A stretch of DNA of 49,277 nucleotides from Cyanobacteria bacterium UBA7753 (GTDB taxonomy: Bacteria; Cyanobacteriota; Vampirovibrionia; Gastranaerophilales; Gastranaerophilaceae), in the NCBI GenBank assembly GCA_002481545.1, contig DLEF01000037.1, positions 1 to 49,277 on the forward strand. Reading direction: 5' to 3'. How positions within the stretch are numbered: the first letter of the stretch is position 1; each line of letters begins with the position of its first letter. A model generated the notes under the pieces. It worked only from the letters and a program-made list of their open reading frames with translations, was not told where the DNA came from and did no database searches. This document shows positions 16,256 to 25,232 of this stretch, piece after piece. Position numbers and translations under genes: made by a program.

Positions 16256-16421
16256 ACATAAATAACTGGTAAACTGTTAAATTTATATAATAAGATGTTC
16301 TGTACCGTTAAAAATTTAAAAATATAAAAATTATCTTTAATTGTCACAAAAATTTATGTTTACTATATAATAGTAATAGTATAGGAATAGAAAATATCCG
16401 GTTAGTTATGAAGGAGGCAAA

Positions 16422-17123
16422 ATGGATAATATTCAAGTAACATCAGAGATTGCCGAAAAGTGTTGCGTTAGACGTGGCGTAAAGGGCTCTCCTGCTCCTA
16501 TCCCTCAAGAAGGTGAATGGACAAAATGTAAAGAAATAAAAGATATTTCAGGTTTAACTCACGGTTGCGGTTGCTGTGCACCTCAACAAGGTACCTGTAA
16601 ATTAACGTTAAACGTTAAGAACGGTATTATACAAGAAGCATTAATAGAAACAGTAGGTTGCTCGGGTATGACTCACTCAGCCGCTATGGCAGGGGAGATT
16701 TTACCGGGCAAAACTATTTTAGAGGCTTTGAACACTGACCTCGTTTGTGATGCTATTAACGTTGCAATGAGAGAATTGTTCTTGCAAATCGTTTACGGCA
16801 GAACTCAAACAGCGTTCTCTGAAAACGGATTGCCTGTAGGCGCAGGTCTTGAAGATTTAGGTAAAGGCTTATGCTCTATGGTTGGTACAATCCACTCTAC
16901 AAAACAAAAAGGTGTAAGATACTTAAGCTTGACTGAAGGCTATATCCTTAAATTAGGTCTTGATAAGAATGATGAAGTTATCGGATATCAATTCATCAAC
17001 TTAGGCAAATTTATGGATGCCGTAAAAGCAGGCAAGGACGTAAAAGAAGCTTACGAAAAGAACGTAGGTACTTACGGCAGATATGCAGATGCTGTTAAGT
17101 ATATTGATCCGAGAGAAGAGTAG
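16422..17123 (+). CDS. NifU-like iron-sulfur cluster assembly scaffold protein
   Basis: The 233-residue protein belongs to the IscU/NifU-like family that is found with GGGtGRT proteins. Conserved Cys residues are seen in EKCCVRRG, THGCGCCAPQQGTC and VGCSGMTHSAAMAGEIL, the last of which fits a cluster-ligand loop. GAAGGAGG gives a strong ribosome binding site. It is followed 83 nt later by the GGGtGRT gene and read in the same direction. A conserved pair suggests a shared role in metal-cluster or redox metabolism, but the function is not established. Codon choice looks like that of highly expressed genes, similar to groEL. Confidence 0.8.
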   Translation: MDNIQVTSEIAEKCCVRRGVKGSPAPIPQEGEWTKCKEIKDISGLTHGCGCCAPQQGTCKLTLNVKNGIIQEALIETVGCSGMTHSAAMAGEILPGKTILEALNTDLVCDAINVAMRELFLQIVYGRTQTAFSENGLPVGAGLEDLGKGLCSMVGTIHSTKQKGVRYLSLTEGYILKLGLDKNDEVIGYQFINLGKFMDAVKAGKDVKEAYEKNVGTYGRYADAVKYIDPREE

Positions 17124-17206
17124 CGAGAAGTAATTTCAAGCTCGTAGAATAAAATTTACGGTCAAATATTTAAAGTAGTAGAAGAAAATTATAAAGGAAA
17201 ATAAAT

Positions 17207-18205
17207 ATGGCAAAATTTGAAGGACAAGACAGACGTGAAGCTACTTTGGCTAAAGTTCTTCCTGAATACGGATTCAAGAATTTAGACGAAGCACGCGAAT
17301 TATGTTTGTCAAAAGGAATAGATGTTGATGCTATAGTAAAAGGCATTCAACCAATCGCTTTCGATAACGCATCTTGGGCATACACTTTAGGTTGCGCTAT
17401 CGCTATCAAAAAAGGTATTAAGAACGCAGCAGACGCTGCTGAAGCTATCGGCTTAGGCTTACAGGCTTTCGCTGTACCGGGTTCAGTCGGTGACAGAAGA
17501 AAAGTCGGTTTAGGTCATGGTAACTTAGGCGCAATGTTGTTGAGAGAAGAAACAAAATGTTTCTGTTTCTTGGCAGGTCACGAATCATTCGCAGCTGCTG
17601 AAGGTGCTATCGGTATTGCTAACAACGCAAACAAAGTAAGAAAAGAACCTTTAAGAGTTATTTTGAACGGTCTTGGTAAAGATGCCGCTTACATCATCTC
17701 AAGAGTAAACGGATTTACTTATGTTGAAACCGATTATGATTACAAAACAGGTGAATTGAAGATTGTTAAGGAAACTCCGTTCTCAGACGGCGACAGAGCA
17801 AAAGTAAAATGCTATGGTGCTGATGATGTAAACGAAGGTGTTGCTATTATGCAACATGAAAAAGTGGACGTATCTATCACAGGTAACTCAACTAACCCTA
17901 CAAGATTCCAACACCCTGTAGCAGGTACTTACAAGAAATGGTGCTGGGAAAACGGAAGAAAATACTTCTCAGTTGCATCAGGTGGCGGTACAGGTCGTAC
18001 ATTGCACCCTGATAACGTAGCTGCAGGTCCTGCATCATATGGTATGACCGATACAATGGGCAGAATGCACGGTGACGCTCAATTCGCAGGTTCTTCATCA
18101 GTTCCTGCTCACGTTGAGATGATGGGTGTTATCGGTATGGGCAACAACCCTATGGTTGGTGCTACTGTTGCATGTGCTGTTGCTGTTGCAGAAGCTATGA
18201 AATAG
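17207..18205 (+). CDS. GGGtGRT protein
   Basis: The 332-residue protein carries the diagnostic glycine-rich sequence SGGGTGRTLHPDN near residues 262-274, plus GSVGDRRKVGLGHGNLGAMLLREE and AFAGSSSVPAHV-like Gly/Ser loops (here AQFAGSSSVPAHVEMMG). Such proteins are known from anaerobes as partners of NifU-like scaffold proteins; their biochemical role is unknown to me. There is no signal peptide. AAAGGAAAAT precedes the ATG. A strong intrinsic terminator follows at 18260, so the two-gene unit ends here. Codon use suggests high expression. Confidence 0.85.
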   Translation: MAKFEGQDRREATLAKVLPEYGFKNLDEARELCLSKGIDVDAIVKGIQPIAFDNASWAYTLGCAIAIKKGIKNAADAAEAIGLGLQAFAVPGSVGDRRKVGLGHGNLGAMLLREETKCFCFLAGHESFAAAEGAIGIANNANKVRKEPLRVILNGLGKDAAYIISRVNGFTYVETDYDYKTGELKIVKETPFSDGDRAKVKCYGADDVNEGVAIMQHEKVDVSITGNSTNPTRFQHPVAGTYKKWCWENGRKYFSVASGGGTGRTLHPDNVAAGPASYGMTDTMGRMHGDAQFAGSSSVPAHVEMMGVIGMGNNPMVGATVACAVAVAEAMK

Positions 18206-18259
18206 GGGTAAATGTAAGGGGATAACCCTTAATTACCTTATTATCGATAAATAATTTAG

Positions 18260-18296
18260 CGAAGGCGGATTTAACAAAATCCGCCTTCGTTTTTTA
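18260..18296 (+). terminator. intrinsic terminator after the GGGtGRT gene
   Basis: A 13-bp stem (CGAAGGCGGATTT with AAATCCGCCTTCG) with a 4-nt loop, followed by TTTTTT. Confidence 0.85.
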
Positions 18297-18351
18297 TAAG
18301 TGTGATTTAAAGGTACGTTTAAAGAGTTCATATATGTGTTAGAATAAAATT

Positions 18352-19059
18352 ATGAACAAGGTTTTATTTTCTGATTTTGACGGAGTTTTATTTGATACGA
18401 TAAAGGAAGCCTACATTGTTTGCAGGCATGCTTTCTTTGGCGTGGATTATTTAAAAAATATTGACGAGAACGAGTATAAAAAGTTTTATCGCTTTAAATA
18501 CCTTGTGTATAATTCATGGCAATATTATTATTTGATGAAATTATTGAATTTGCCCGATAAAGAGCTTGTTGAAAAATATGCGAATTGTATGCAAAACAGA
18601 GACTTGAATGCAGAGAGTAGCTTTGACACCCGTTTTTACCAAGCAAGAAAAGATTTGATTGATAACTACCATGATTTTTGGGATAAGTTGGAGACTCCGT
18701 TTGAGTTTTTCGATTTGGTCAAAGACTGGGTTAAGAATAAAAAGTTTGATTTGATTATTGTGTCAAAGAAGAACAAATCAGCTATTATTTACAGGTTAAA
18801 TCAGTATGGGCTGAGCATTCCGCCAGAACATGTATTTGGCAAAGATGAATTGAAAAATTATGTGACAAAGGCAGATTTTATGCATGAGTATATGGATAAA
18901 TTCGGAATAAAAGAGGCTGTTTTTGTGGATGACAATTCCAATAACCTTGTGCCGTGTAAAAAATATCCCGAGATTACTCCGCTCCTTGCCGGTTGGGGGA
19001 ATATTAAGATAGGCGAAGTCGGGATGACGCCTGATGAAGTTATTGAAAAAATAATGTAG
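18352..19059 (+). CDS. HAD-superfamily hydrolase
   Basis: The 235-residue protein opens with HAD motif I (FSDFDGVLFDT, nucleophile Asp and acid Asp), has motif II in LIIVSKKNKS (Ser after Val), and motif IV in AVFVDDNSNNL. A helical cap lies between motifs I and II. The substrate cannot be told. It is alone, after a terminator and before a repeat-rich gap; its stop codon runs into a GTAGGG sequence resembling a degenerate REP foot. Confidence 0.85.
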   Translation: MNKVLFSDFDGVLFDTIKEAYIVCRHAFFGVDYLKNIDENEYKKFYRFKYLVYNSWQYYYLMKLLNLPDKELVEKYANCMQNRDLNAESSFDTRFYQARKDLIDNYHDFWDKLETPFEFFDLVKDWVKNKKFDLIIVSKKNKSAIIYRLNQYGLSIPPEHVFGKDELKNYVTKADFMHEYMDKFGIKEAVFVDDNSNNLVPCKKYPEITPLLAGWGNIKIGEVGMTPDEVIEKIM

Positions 19060-19116
19060 GGTATTTTATAGATACAATTTGTTGCACCAAATTGATGATT
19101 GCCAAAATTATTTTTA

Positions 19117-19267
19117 GATTCTTCGCATTTGTCTGTGTTGCATGTGCTCAGAATGACAGTAACGCGGTGGCTTTTGATGATTTGACATATGAAATCGTAC
19201 ATCAATTGTCATCCTGAGTGACAAGCCGTATGGATAGGGCTAAATCGTTCAAAATTAGCGAAGGATC
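19117..19267. mobile_element. 151-bp palindromic MITE-like element
   Basis: The ends GATTCTTCGC and GCGAAGGATC are inverted repeats, as are the inner blocks CTCAGAATGACAGTAACG (19147-19164) and TTGTCATCCTGAG (19206-19218). A copy of the same 151-bp length lies at 45886-46036 and a half copy at 10012. No protein is encoded. The CATCCTGAG...GAAGGATC motif is widespread in bacterial intergenic DNA. Confidence 0.65.
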
Positions 19268-19274
19268 TCAGCGT

Positions 19275-19296
19275 GTAGGGTAGGCTTTAGTCTACC
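19275..19296 (+). repeat. GTAG-REP hairpin (GGTAGGCT stem)
   Basis: GTAG foot followed by GGTAGGCT/AGTCTACC with a 2-nt loop and one G-T pair, right beside the MITE-like element. Confidence 0.6.
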
Positions 19297-19405
19297 GATA
19301 ATTAAATTGTTACTCCCCACCTGTGCTTGTACGGTTCGTGCCTCGCCTACAATCACTTCCCTCCCCAAGCTGGGGCGGATGTCGCTCCGCGGATGTTCTT
19401 CGAAT

Positions 19406-19429
19406 GTATGGTGCGGTCACTACCGCACC
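19406..19429 (+). repeat. REP hairpin (GGTGCGGT stem, GTAT foot)
   Basis: GGTGCGGT/ACCGCACC with a CACT loop, same stem as the copies at 25188, 36153 and 48488; here the foot reads GTAT. The surrounding 19297-19570 holds no gene I can support, only GC-rich fragments and the groES leader. Confidence 0.6.
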
Positions 19430-19576
19430 AACAAAATTGAACAAAATTTTTCCCGCGGAGCGGAAATACATTTACCCCCTCCAAATCTTAATTTTTCGTT
19501 AAGATTTTTAAGATTTCGCAGATTTTGTTATACATTAGATTATGTAATATGAGGATAAATTATAGGAGGAAATAAT

Positions 19577-19864
19577 ATGAATATTAAACCGTTAGCAGAC
19601 AGAATAGTTATTAAGATTATAGAAGATACAGAACAAACTTCAGGCGGAATCTTCATCCCTGACAGCGCAAAAGAAAAACCTCAAAAAGGTGAAGTCGTTG
19701 CAGTAGGTCCGGGTAAGGCTGCCGAAAAGGGTGAAAGAGAACCTATGGACGTTAAAGTCGGTGATATCGTTCTTTATGCTAAATATGCAGGTACAGATAT
19801 CAAGATGGACGGCGTTGAATACAAAATCTTGTCTATCAATGATGCATTAGCTATCTTAGGCTAA
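19577..19864 (+). CDS. groES: co-chaperonin GroES
   Basis: The 95-residue heptameric lid of the GroEL chaperonin. It has the family start NIKPLADRIVIKI, the mobile loop region EQTSGGIFIPDSAKEKPQ, and VKVGDIVLYAKYAGTDIKMDG. AGGAGGAAAT is an excellent ribosome binding site. No CIRCE repeat (TTAGCACTC/GAGTGCTAA) is present upstream, so HrcA control is not evident. GroEL follows 73 nt downstream. Confidence 0.97.
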   Translation: MNIKPLADRIVIKIIEDTEQTSGGIFIPDSAKEKPQKGEVVAVGPGKAAEKGEREPMDVKVGDIVLYAKYAGTDIKMDGVEYKILSINDALAILG

Positions 19865-19937
19865 GGGGCGGGGGTAAATAATCCCTAAATTATATGTGAA
19901 AAATTATAGAGAAAATATAAATAGGAGAAAATTTATT

Positions 19938-21590
19938 ATGGCAAAGAAAATAGTTTTTGAAGAAGATGCAAGAAAGGCTCTTCTTAGAGGTATTGATGCG
20001 GTAGCCAATGCCGTAAAAGTTACTTTGGGCCCAAAAGGTCGTAACGTAATTTTGCAAAAGAAATTCGGTTCACCTCAAATCGTTAACGATGGTGTTACCA
20101 TTGCAAAAGAGATTGAACTTCCTGACGGATTGGAAAACTCAGGTGCTCAATTATTGAGAGAAGTTTCATCTAAGACAAACGATGTTGCAGGTGATGGTAC
20201 AACAACAGCATCTGTTTTGGCTCAAGCTATCGTTAGAGAAGGTTTGAAGAACTTGACAGCAGGTGCAAACCCAATGTCAATGAAACGTGGTATCGACAGA
20301 GCTGTTGAATTGGCTGTTGAAAAGATTAAAGCAACCGCTAAATCAGTAAATACTAAAGACGGTATCGCACAAGTTGCTACAATTTCTGCAGGTAACAATG
20401 AAGAAATCGGTAACTTAATTGCAGAAGCTATGGACAGAGTTGGTCACGATGGTGTTATTACAGTTGAAGAAAGCAAGTCTTTCGGTACTAACTTGAAGGT
20501 TGTCGAAGGTATGCAATTCGACAAAGGTTATATTTCACCTTACTTTGTAACCGATCCTGAAAGAATGGAAGCTGTTTTGGAAGATGCTTACGTTCTTTGT
20601 GTAAACAAGAAAATTAACCTTATCTCTGATTTGGTTCCTGTTCTTGAACAAGTTGCACGTGACGGTCGTTCATTGTTGTTAATCGCAGAAGATGTTGAAG
20701 GTGAAGCACTTGCAACATTGGTTGTTAACACGATGAGAAAAGTTTTGAGAGCTGTTGCTGTTAAGGCTCCTGGATTTGGTGACAGAAGAAAAGCAATGCT
20801 TGAAGATATCGCTATCTTAACAGGCGGTCAAATGTTCACCGATGAACTCGGTATTAAGTTGGAAAATGTTACAACTGATATGATGGGTAAGGCAAAACGT
20901 GTAACCGTTACTAAAGATGAAACAACAATCGTTGTAGGTAACGAAACAAAAGATGCCGTTAAGAAACACATCGATTTGATTAAGAGCCAAATGGCTATTT
21001 CAGACAGCGAATACGACAAAGAAAAAATGCAAGAAAGAATTGCTAAGTTATCAGGCGGTGTTGCTGTAATCGAAGTCGGTGCTGCAACTGAAACAGAACT
21101 TAAGGAAAGAAAATTAAGAATTGAAGATGCTTTGAACGCAACGAGAGCTGCTAACGAAGAAGGTATCGTCCCTGGTGGTGGTGTAATGTTGGTAAGAGTT
21201 CAACAATACTTGGAAGAAAAATTACCTACAATCACCTTCGATTCAGATGATGAGAAGAGCGGTTATAAAATCTTGATGGCTGCTTTGGATATGCCTTTGA
21301 GAGCTATCGTTAACAACGCAGGTGCTAAATCTGATGTTGTAATCGATAACGTTAGAAACGGTAAGGATGCTTACGGTTATGATGCATTGATGTACAGATA
21401 TACTGATATGTTCACTGCAGGTATCGTTGATCCGGCTAAGGTTACACGTTCAGCATTGGAAAATGCCGCTTCAATCGCTTCGATGTTATTGACTACGGAA
21501 GCTGCCGTTGTTGATATCCCTGAAGAAAAACCTGCTGCTGATGCAGCTGCAATGGCAGGCATGAACGGTGGTATGGGCGGTATGATGTAA
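19938..21590 (+). CDS. groEL: chaperonin GroEL
   Basis: The 550-residue ATP-driven folding chamber subunit. It begins AKKIVFEEDARKALLRG, has the ATP-binding DGTTTASVLA and LGPKGRNV segments, and ends with the GGMGGMM tail of the family. The ATG at 19938 follows ATAGGAGAAA; an in-frame upstream ATG at 19896 adds 14 unrelated residues and is rejected. Codon use is biased to a small set, as in highly expressed genes. A strong terminator follows. Confidence 0.97.
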   Translation: MAKKIVFEEDARKALLRGIDAVANAVKVTLGPKGRNVILQKKFGSPQIVNDGVTIAKEIELPDGLENSGAQLLREVSSKTNDVAGDGTTTASVLAQAIVREGLKNLTAGANPMSMKRGIDRAVELAVEKIKATAKSVNTKDGIAQVATISAGNNEEIGNLIAEAMDRVGHDGVITVEESKSFGTNLKVVEGMQFDKGYISPYFVTDPERMEAVLEDAYVLCVNKKINLISDLVPVLEQVARDGRSLLLIAEDVEGEALATLVVNTMRKVLRAVAVKAPGFGDRRKAMLEDIAILTGGQMFTDELGIKLENVTTDMMGKAKRVTVTKDETTIVVGNETKDAVKKHIDLIKSQMAISDSEYDKEKMQERIAKLSGGVAVIEVGAATETELKERKLRIEDALNATRAANEEGIVPGGGVMLVRVQQYLEEKLPTITFDSDDEKSGYKILMAALDMPLRAIVNNAGAKSDVVIDNVRNGKDAYGYDALMYRYTDMFTAGIVDPAKVTRSALENAASIASMLLTTEAAVVDIPEEKPAADAAAMAGMNGGMGGMM

Positions 21591-21621
21591 TCTTAAAGAT
21601 TAGAAATCTATGCTCAATATA

Positions 21622-21655
21622 AAAGCAGGTGTGATTATTGTCACACCTGCTTTTT
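21622..21655 (+). terminator. intrinsic terminator of groESL
   Basis: A 13-bp perfect stem (AAAGCAGGTGTGA with TCACACCTGCTTT), 6-nt loop, followed by T run. Confidence 0.9.
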
Positions 21656-21767
21656 ACATGATTTTTCTTTTGTAAACAAATGTAACAAATTGATTAAAAA
21701 AACTAAAGAAATCGCTGAAAATGCCGTATATACATGCAAAAGGGAATAAAAACAAGGAGACCACATT

Positions 21768-22877
21768 ATGGGTATGTCAGCGTCACAAGCACGGTTGCTA
21801 TCACTTACATCGAGAATGCATGATTTAGAATACCAGGCACAAGGACTTCAGTATTCCAAGTTAGATTTGGTAAATTTGAAGGACAATGCTTATAATGAAT
21901 ATAATGATGTATTAGATTCAACTAAATTCCAAATGTCTGTTATTACCCCTACAGGTAATCAATATCAGGATGTTACATATAACAATATGATGATGTCCAA
22001 CGCAGGCGCTGTTCACTCTATGTATATGCTTGCAAACGCATCTACAGGTCAAATCTTGTTACCTGAACAGGTTGCAAAACAGTTCAAAGGCGGATTGCCT
22101 GAAAGTCTTGATGACTTTATGACAACCGTTGCAAAAAATTATTTGTATTCCGGAAGAGCTGATTTAGACGCAGAAGCTAAACAAAATGCAGAAAATGTTT
22201 TGGCTAATTCCGGTATTACATACAGTTTGAATGATACTTTAAGTGACTTCTTACTCAAAGTTGCTAAAAATAAATATAAAGGAGACGCAAGTTTAAAAAC
22301 AGATACGGACTATATGTCTAAACTTCAACAAGACGGAAGTTACAACGATTGGGTTGATAAATTCAATAAAATAAATACGCCATATACGTCAGAAATGAAA
22401 GGAGACGGAAACTACGACTATTGGCAAGGACTTTATTACCAAATGGTAGGTTACACCGATGACGGTGGTAACATAGTATCAGGCAGAGGTTTCTGTCCGA
22501 TTAGTCAACAAAACTCAACTGATAGAGATTGGTTGTCGGATGCTTTAAACAGCGGTGAAGTTCAACTCTTCAAGATGACTAAAGAAGAATCAATCTTCAC
22601 AGACCTTAAAGCTGACACTCACAAGATTAATATCTTCGCTGAAACAAGCATGGCAACAGATCCTGAAATTACGGAAGTTCAAAATACGGAATTGATTGCA
22701 CAAGCAGAATCCAAATATGAAAAGACATTGGAAGACATTGATGCAAAAGATACAAAACTAGATTTGCAGTTATCGAAAATAGATACCGAACACAACGCAT
22801 TGAAGACTGAATATGATTCGGTTAAACAAATTGTAAGTAAGAGTATTGACAGATCATTTAAAACCTTTAACGCATAA
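21768..22877 (+). CDS. hypothetical protein of the MSASQARLL family
   Basis: The 369-residue protein starts MGMSASQARLLSLTSRMHDLEYQAQ, a recurrent N-terminal motif in proteins of this lineage and of some other gut bacteria, followed by a helical region (LDLVNLKDNAYNEYNDVLD). The middle has Asp/Tyr-rich stretches (YDYWQGLYYQM) and the C-terminal 60 residues form a probable coiled coil (KYEKTLEDIDAKDTKLDLQLSKIDTE split over several heptads). There is no signal peptide. The helical ends with a variable middle recall flagellar-hook-type or secreted filament proteins, but I cannot assign a function. GGAGACC precedes the ATG; it is a single-gene unit bounded by terminators. Confidence 0.75.
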   Translation: MGMSASQARLLSLTSRMHDLEYQAQGLQYSKLDLVNLKDNAYNEYNDVLDSTKFQMSVITPTGNQYQDVTYNNMMMSNAGAVHSMYMLANASTGQILLPEQVAKQFKGGLPESLDDFMTTVAKNYLYSGRADLDAEAKQNAENVLANSGITYSLNDTLSDFLLKVAKNKYKGDASLKTDTDYMSKLQQDGSYNDWVDKFNKINTPYTSEMKGDGNYDYWQGLYYQMVGYTDDGGNIVSGRGFCPISQQNSTDRDWLSDALNSGEVQLFKMTKEESIFTDLKADTHKINIFAETSMATDPEITEVQNTELIAQAESKYEKTLEDIDAKDTKLDLQLSKIDTEHNALKTEYDSVKQIVSKSIDRSFKTFNA

Positions 22878-22886
22878 AATTGACAC

Positions 22887-22922
22887 TAAAAAGAGGATGG
22901 TTCAAAAACCATCCTCTTTTTG
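22887..22922. terminator. bidirectional intrinsic terminator
   Basis: AAAAAGAGGATGGTT pairs with AACCATCCTCTTTTT across a short loop, with T runs on both strands. It separates the convergent genes ending at 22877 and 22956. Confidence 0.9.
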
Positions 22923-22955
22923 TTTTGAATGTGATATGTGAAAATGTACATATAC

Positions 22956-23615
22956 TTAAATCAACTCTAACAGTTCATCAGGGGTGTATATTATTGTTTC
23001 GGCACCGTTTTCGTATAGGAAGTCTATATCTTTATAACCCCAAGTTACACTGATACACGGTATACCCGCGTTCCTTGCCGTCTGTATGTCAACTTCTGAA
23101 TCTCCGATATAGATACATTCCTCCTGCGTTGCTCCGAGCTCTTTCATTACCTCAAACACAGAATCAGGCGCAGGCTTTGTACAAAGTTTTTTACCGTCTT
23201 TCGCCGGTCTTTGTCCGATTGCAATATCAATCAAATCGCCAAAGTATTTGTCGCATAACCCTTTTACCGCACTGTCAAACTTGTTGGAAACAACAGCCAA
23301 ATGATACCCCGTCTCTCTCAATTTCTTTAACATAGGGATTATACCGTCATACGGTTTTGTCTTATTCGTCATATTCTCGGAATAGTTAGCCTTGAAAGTG
23401 GATAAGCATTCCTCATATTGAGGATTTCCTTTGCCCTTGGGGATGGCTCTTTCAATGAGTTTCGGGACACCGTTCCCGACAAAGCGTCTTACCTCGTCTA
23501 TTGTTCTTTCGGGAAAATTAAACTTTCTCATAGCGTAATTGAGACTGTCGGTTAAGTCCTCCAGTGTGTATAATAATGTTCCGTCAAGGTCAAAAATTAC
23601 TGTTGTAAGGCTCAT
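22956..23615 (-). CDS. HAD-family phosphatase, phosphoglycolate-phosphatase-like
   Basis: The 219-residue protein shows HAD motif I FDLDGTLLYT, a helical cap with FVGNGVPKLIERA, motif II LAVVSNKFD, the Lys region (PAKDGKKLCTKPAP) and motif III/IV YIGDSEVDIQTARNAGIP. Gph-type enzymes remove phosphate from 2-phosphoglycolate, though many relatives have other substrates. Its start overlaps the metallophosphoesterase stop as ATGA, so the two are co-translated. Confidence 0.88.
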   Translation of the reverse strand: MSLTTVIFDLDGTLLYTLEDLTDSLNYAMRKFNFPERTIDEVRRFVGNGVPKLIERAIPKGKGNPQYEECLSTFKANYSENMTNKTKPYDGIIPMLKKLRETGYHLAVVSNKFDSAVKGLCDKYFGDLIDIAIGQRPAKDGKKLCTKPAPDSVFEVMKELGATQEECIYIGDSEVDIQTARNAGIPCISVTWGYKDIDFLYENGAETIIYTPDELLELI

Positions 23616-24382
23616 TGTCTTATATCCTTTAACATTGTGTAAACGGTGTTGTCATCGTCAATCTCAATTATTTTGTAGACTCCGCCACCCATATTCGGTG
23701 TTGTAATATGTGAAACTCCGTTGTAAGTGACTTCATCGTTTTTGTTGTAGTGCCCGCTAATAACAGCCAATACATTGGTGTGTCTGCTCAACATCTGCAT
23801 ATATTCAAGTATATTGTATGTGTAATAAAACTCGTTGTTTGGCTTGTTGGCAAGCGGGAAATGCTGGATTATAACCGTTTTGTATTTCGCATTCTTCGTT
23901 AATTGTTTATCAACCCATGCGATTGTCTGTTGGTTATAATACCCGTTTACGGTCGGGATAAGTTCCTTACTTCCGTCTACAACGATAAATACAATATTCC
24001 CCTTCTTGAAAGTGTAATTTGTTTCTTTCGGGTGAAAATGGTTGTATTTGCGCACCGTTTTCATATAAGTTTTTTTGTCTAAGTTATGAGATTTTGATAC
24101 ATCTTTGTTCCCGAGTACTATGTAATACGGTTTATTTAAATGTTTAACATCATCAAGAAAGTTCTTGAGGTTTTCGACACTTGCTCGCCCTATGTTGTTC
24201 CCTGTGAACACAACAAAATCTATATCAGGTGTTTTGTTTATATCCTGTATAACTTTCTGCAGAGGCAGAGAAGATTCCTTAAAGAATACGTCCGTTACCT
24301 GCGCAAATTTGATGTCTTTTGCCGTTGCCGTTTGGAATGTCAGCAACAAAATCGACAAAAAACACAGTATTATCTTTTTCAT
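23612..24382 (-). CDS. exported metallophosphoesterase-like protein with degenerate metal site
   Basis: The signal peptide (MKKIILCFLSILLLTFQTATA) predicts export. The calcineurin-like fold is recognisable, but most metal ligands differ from consensus: VTDVFF where D-x-H is expected, FTGNN for T-G-D-N, LGNKD for G-N-H-D, and SGHYNKN for G-H-x-H; only IIQHFP keeps its His. It is therefore probably inactive as a phosphoesterase, or uses a modified site. It forms an operon with the HAD phosphatase through an ATGA overlap, so a role near phosphate-ester salvage or as a binding protein is possible. Confidence 0.75.
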   Translation of the reverse strand: MKKIILCFLSILLLTFQTATAKDIKFAQVTDVFFKESSLPLQKVIQDINKTPDIDFVVFTGNNIGRASVENLKNFLDDVKHLNKPYYIVLGNKDVSKSHNLDKKTYMKTVRKYNHFHPKETNYTFKKGNIVFIVVDGSKELIPTVNGYYNQQTIAWVDKQLTKNAKYKTVIIQHFPLANKPNNEFYYTYNILEYMQMLSRHTNVLAVISGHYNKNDEVTYNGVSHITTPNMGGGVYKIIEIDDDNTVYTMLKDIRQ

Positions 24383-24442
24383 TTTCAGCTCCCTAATGTT
24401 GTTATTTGCTATTAATAAAATAACACAAAAAATGCCTGTTCT

Positions 24443-25159
24443 CTATATCTTGTCATACATTGCAATAATCTTCTTTATTGCGCCTGACGCTATGTCAAAG
24501 AGTTCATCCATTTTTTCTTTTTCATATGGTTCACCCTCAGAGGTTGTCTGAAAATCAACTATTTTCCCGCTCTTTGTGAGTACGACATTGGAGTCTACTC
24601 TGGCATGGGAGTCTTCGTCATAGTCTAAATCTAATAAAATATCATCTCCGAGCATACCGATTGAGATAGCTGCTATCGGCTCTTTAATAGGATTTTCTTT
24701 GAGTTCGCCTGATTTTAAGAGTTTTTCTATCGCGTCATGTAGTGCAACAAAGCCGCCGCAGATACTTGCTGTTCTTGTTCCTCCGTCTGCTTGAATAACA
24801 TCCGCATCAATCGTTATTGTTAAATCAGGGATTTTTGTAAGGTCAACGCAAGCTCTCATACTTCTGCCGATTAACCTTTGGATTTCGTGAGTTCTGCCCG
24901 AAACTTTGTTTCTTTCTCTTGAACATCTTGTGTTTGTAGCTGACGGCAAAAGCGAGTATTCAGCAGTAATCCAACCTCTGAGGTCATCAGGTTCCATCCA
25001 TTTCGGTTTCTTGTGTTCAACTGATGCAGTAGTTATTACTTTTGTATCGCCAAATTCTACTAAGACTGAGCCCAATGCGTGTTTCGTAAAATCTCTTGTG
25101 AATTTTACAGGTCTCATCTCATCATATTTTCTTCCGTTTTTTCTTTGATATTTTGTCAT
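24443..25159 (-). CDS. rph: ribonuclease PH
   Basis: Phosphorolytic 3'-5' exoribonuclease that trims tRNA 3' ends. The 238-residue protein has the family core: MRPVKFTRDFTKHALGSVL, EFGDTKVITTASVE, AEYSLLPSATNTR, GRTHEIQRLIGRSMRA, ADGGTRTASICGGFVAL and LDLDYDEDSHARVDSNVV with the acidic metal ligands. Length is normal. It is transcribed alone or with genes beyond; a REP hairpin lies just upstream. Confidence 0.96.
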   Translation of the reverse strand: MTKYQRKNGRKYDEMRPVKFTRDFTKHALGSVLVEFGDTKVITTASVEHKKPKWMEPDDLRGWITAEYSLLPSATNTRCSRERNKVSGRTHEIQRLIGRSMRACVDLTKIPDLTITIDADVIQADGGTRTASICGGFVALHDAIEKLLKSGELKENPIKEPIAAISIGMLGDDILLDLDYDEDSHARVDSNVVLTKSGKIVDFQTTSEGEPYEKEKMDELFDIASGAIKKIIAMYDKI

Positions 25160-25187
25160 ATTATTTGCCTCTCTTATTAATCTCGCT

Positions 25188-25211
25188 GGTGCGGTAGTGA
25201 CCGCACCCTAC
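25188..25211 (-). repeat. GTAG-REP hairpin (GGTGCGGT stem)
   Basis: On the minus strand GTAG is followed by GGTGCGGTCACTACCGCACC, a perfect 8-bp stem. It lies between the RelE-type toxin-antitoxin pair and rph. Confidence 0.7.
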
Positions 25212-25232
25212 TTTATCACTTACTTATAATGT

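Noticed and set aside
19057..19088. Degenerate REP next to the HAD stop codon
   Set aside because: GTAGGGTAT...GATACAATTTGTTGCACC has only a 4-bp or mismatched stem; too weak to call.
19307..19552. 81-aa open frame upstream of groES
   Set aside because: It runs through a REP hairpin and GC-rich repeat fragments, has no ribosome binding site and a composition unlike the neighbouring proteins.
19480..19576. CIRCE/HrcA operator before groES
   Set aside because: No TTAGCACTC-N9-GAGTGCTAA or close variant is present.
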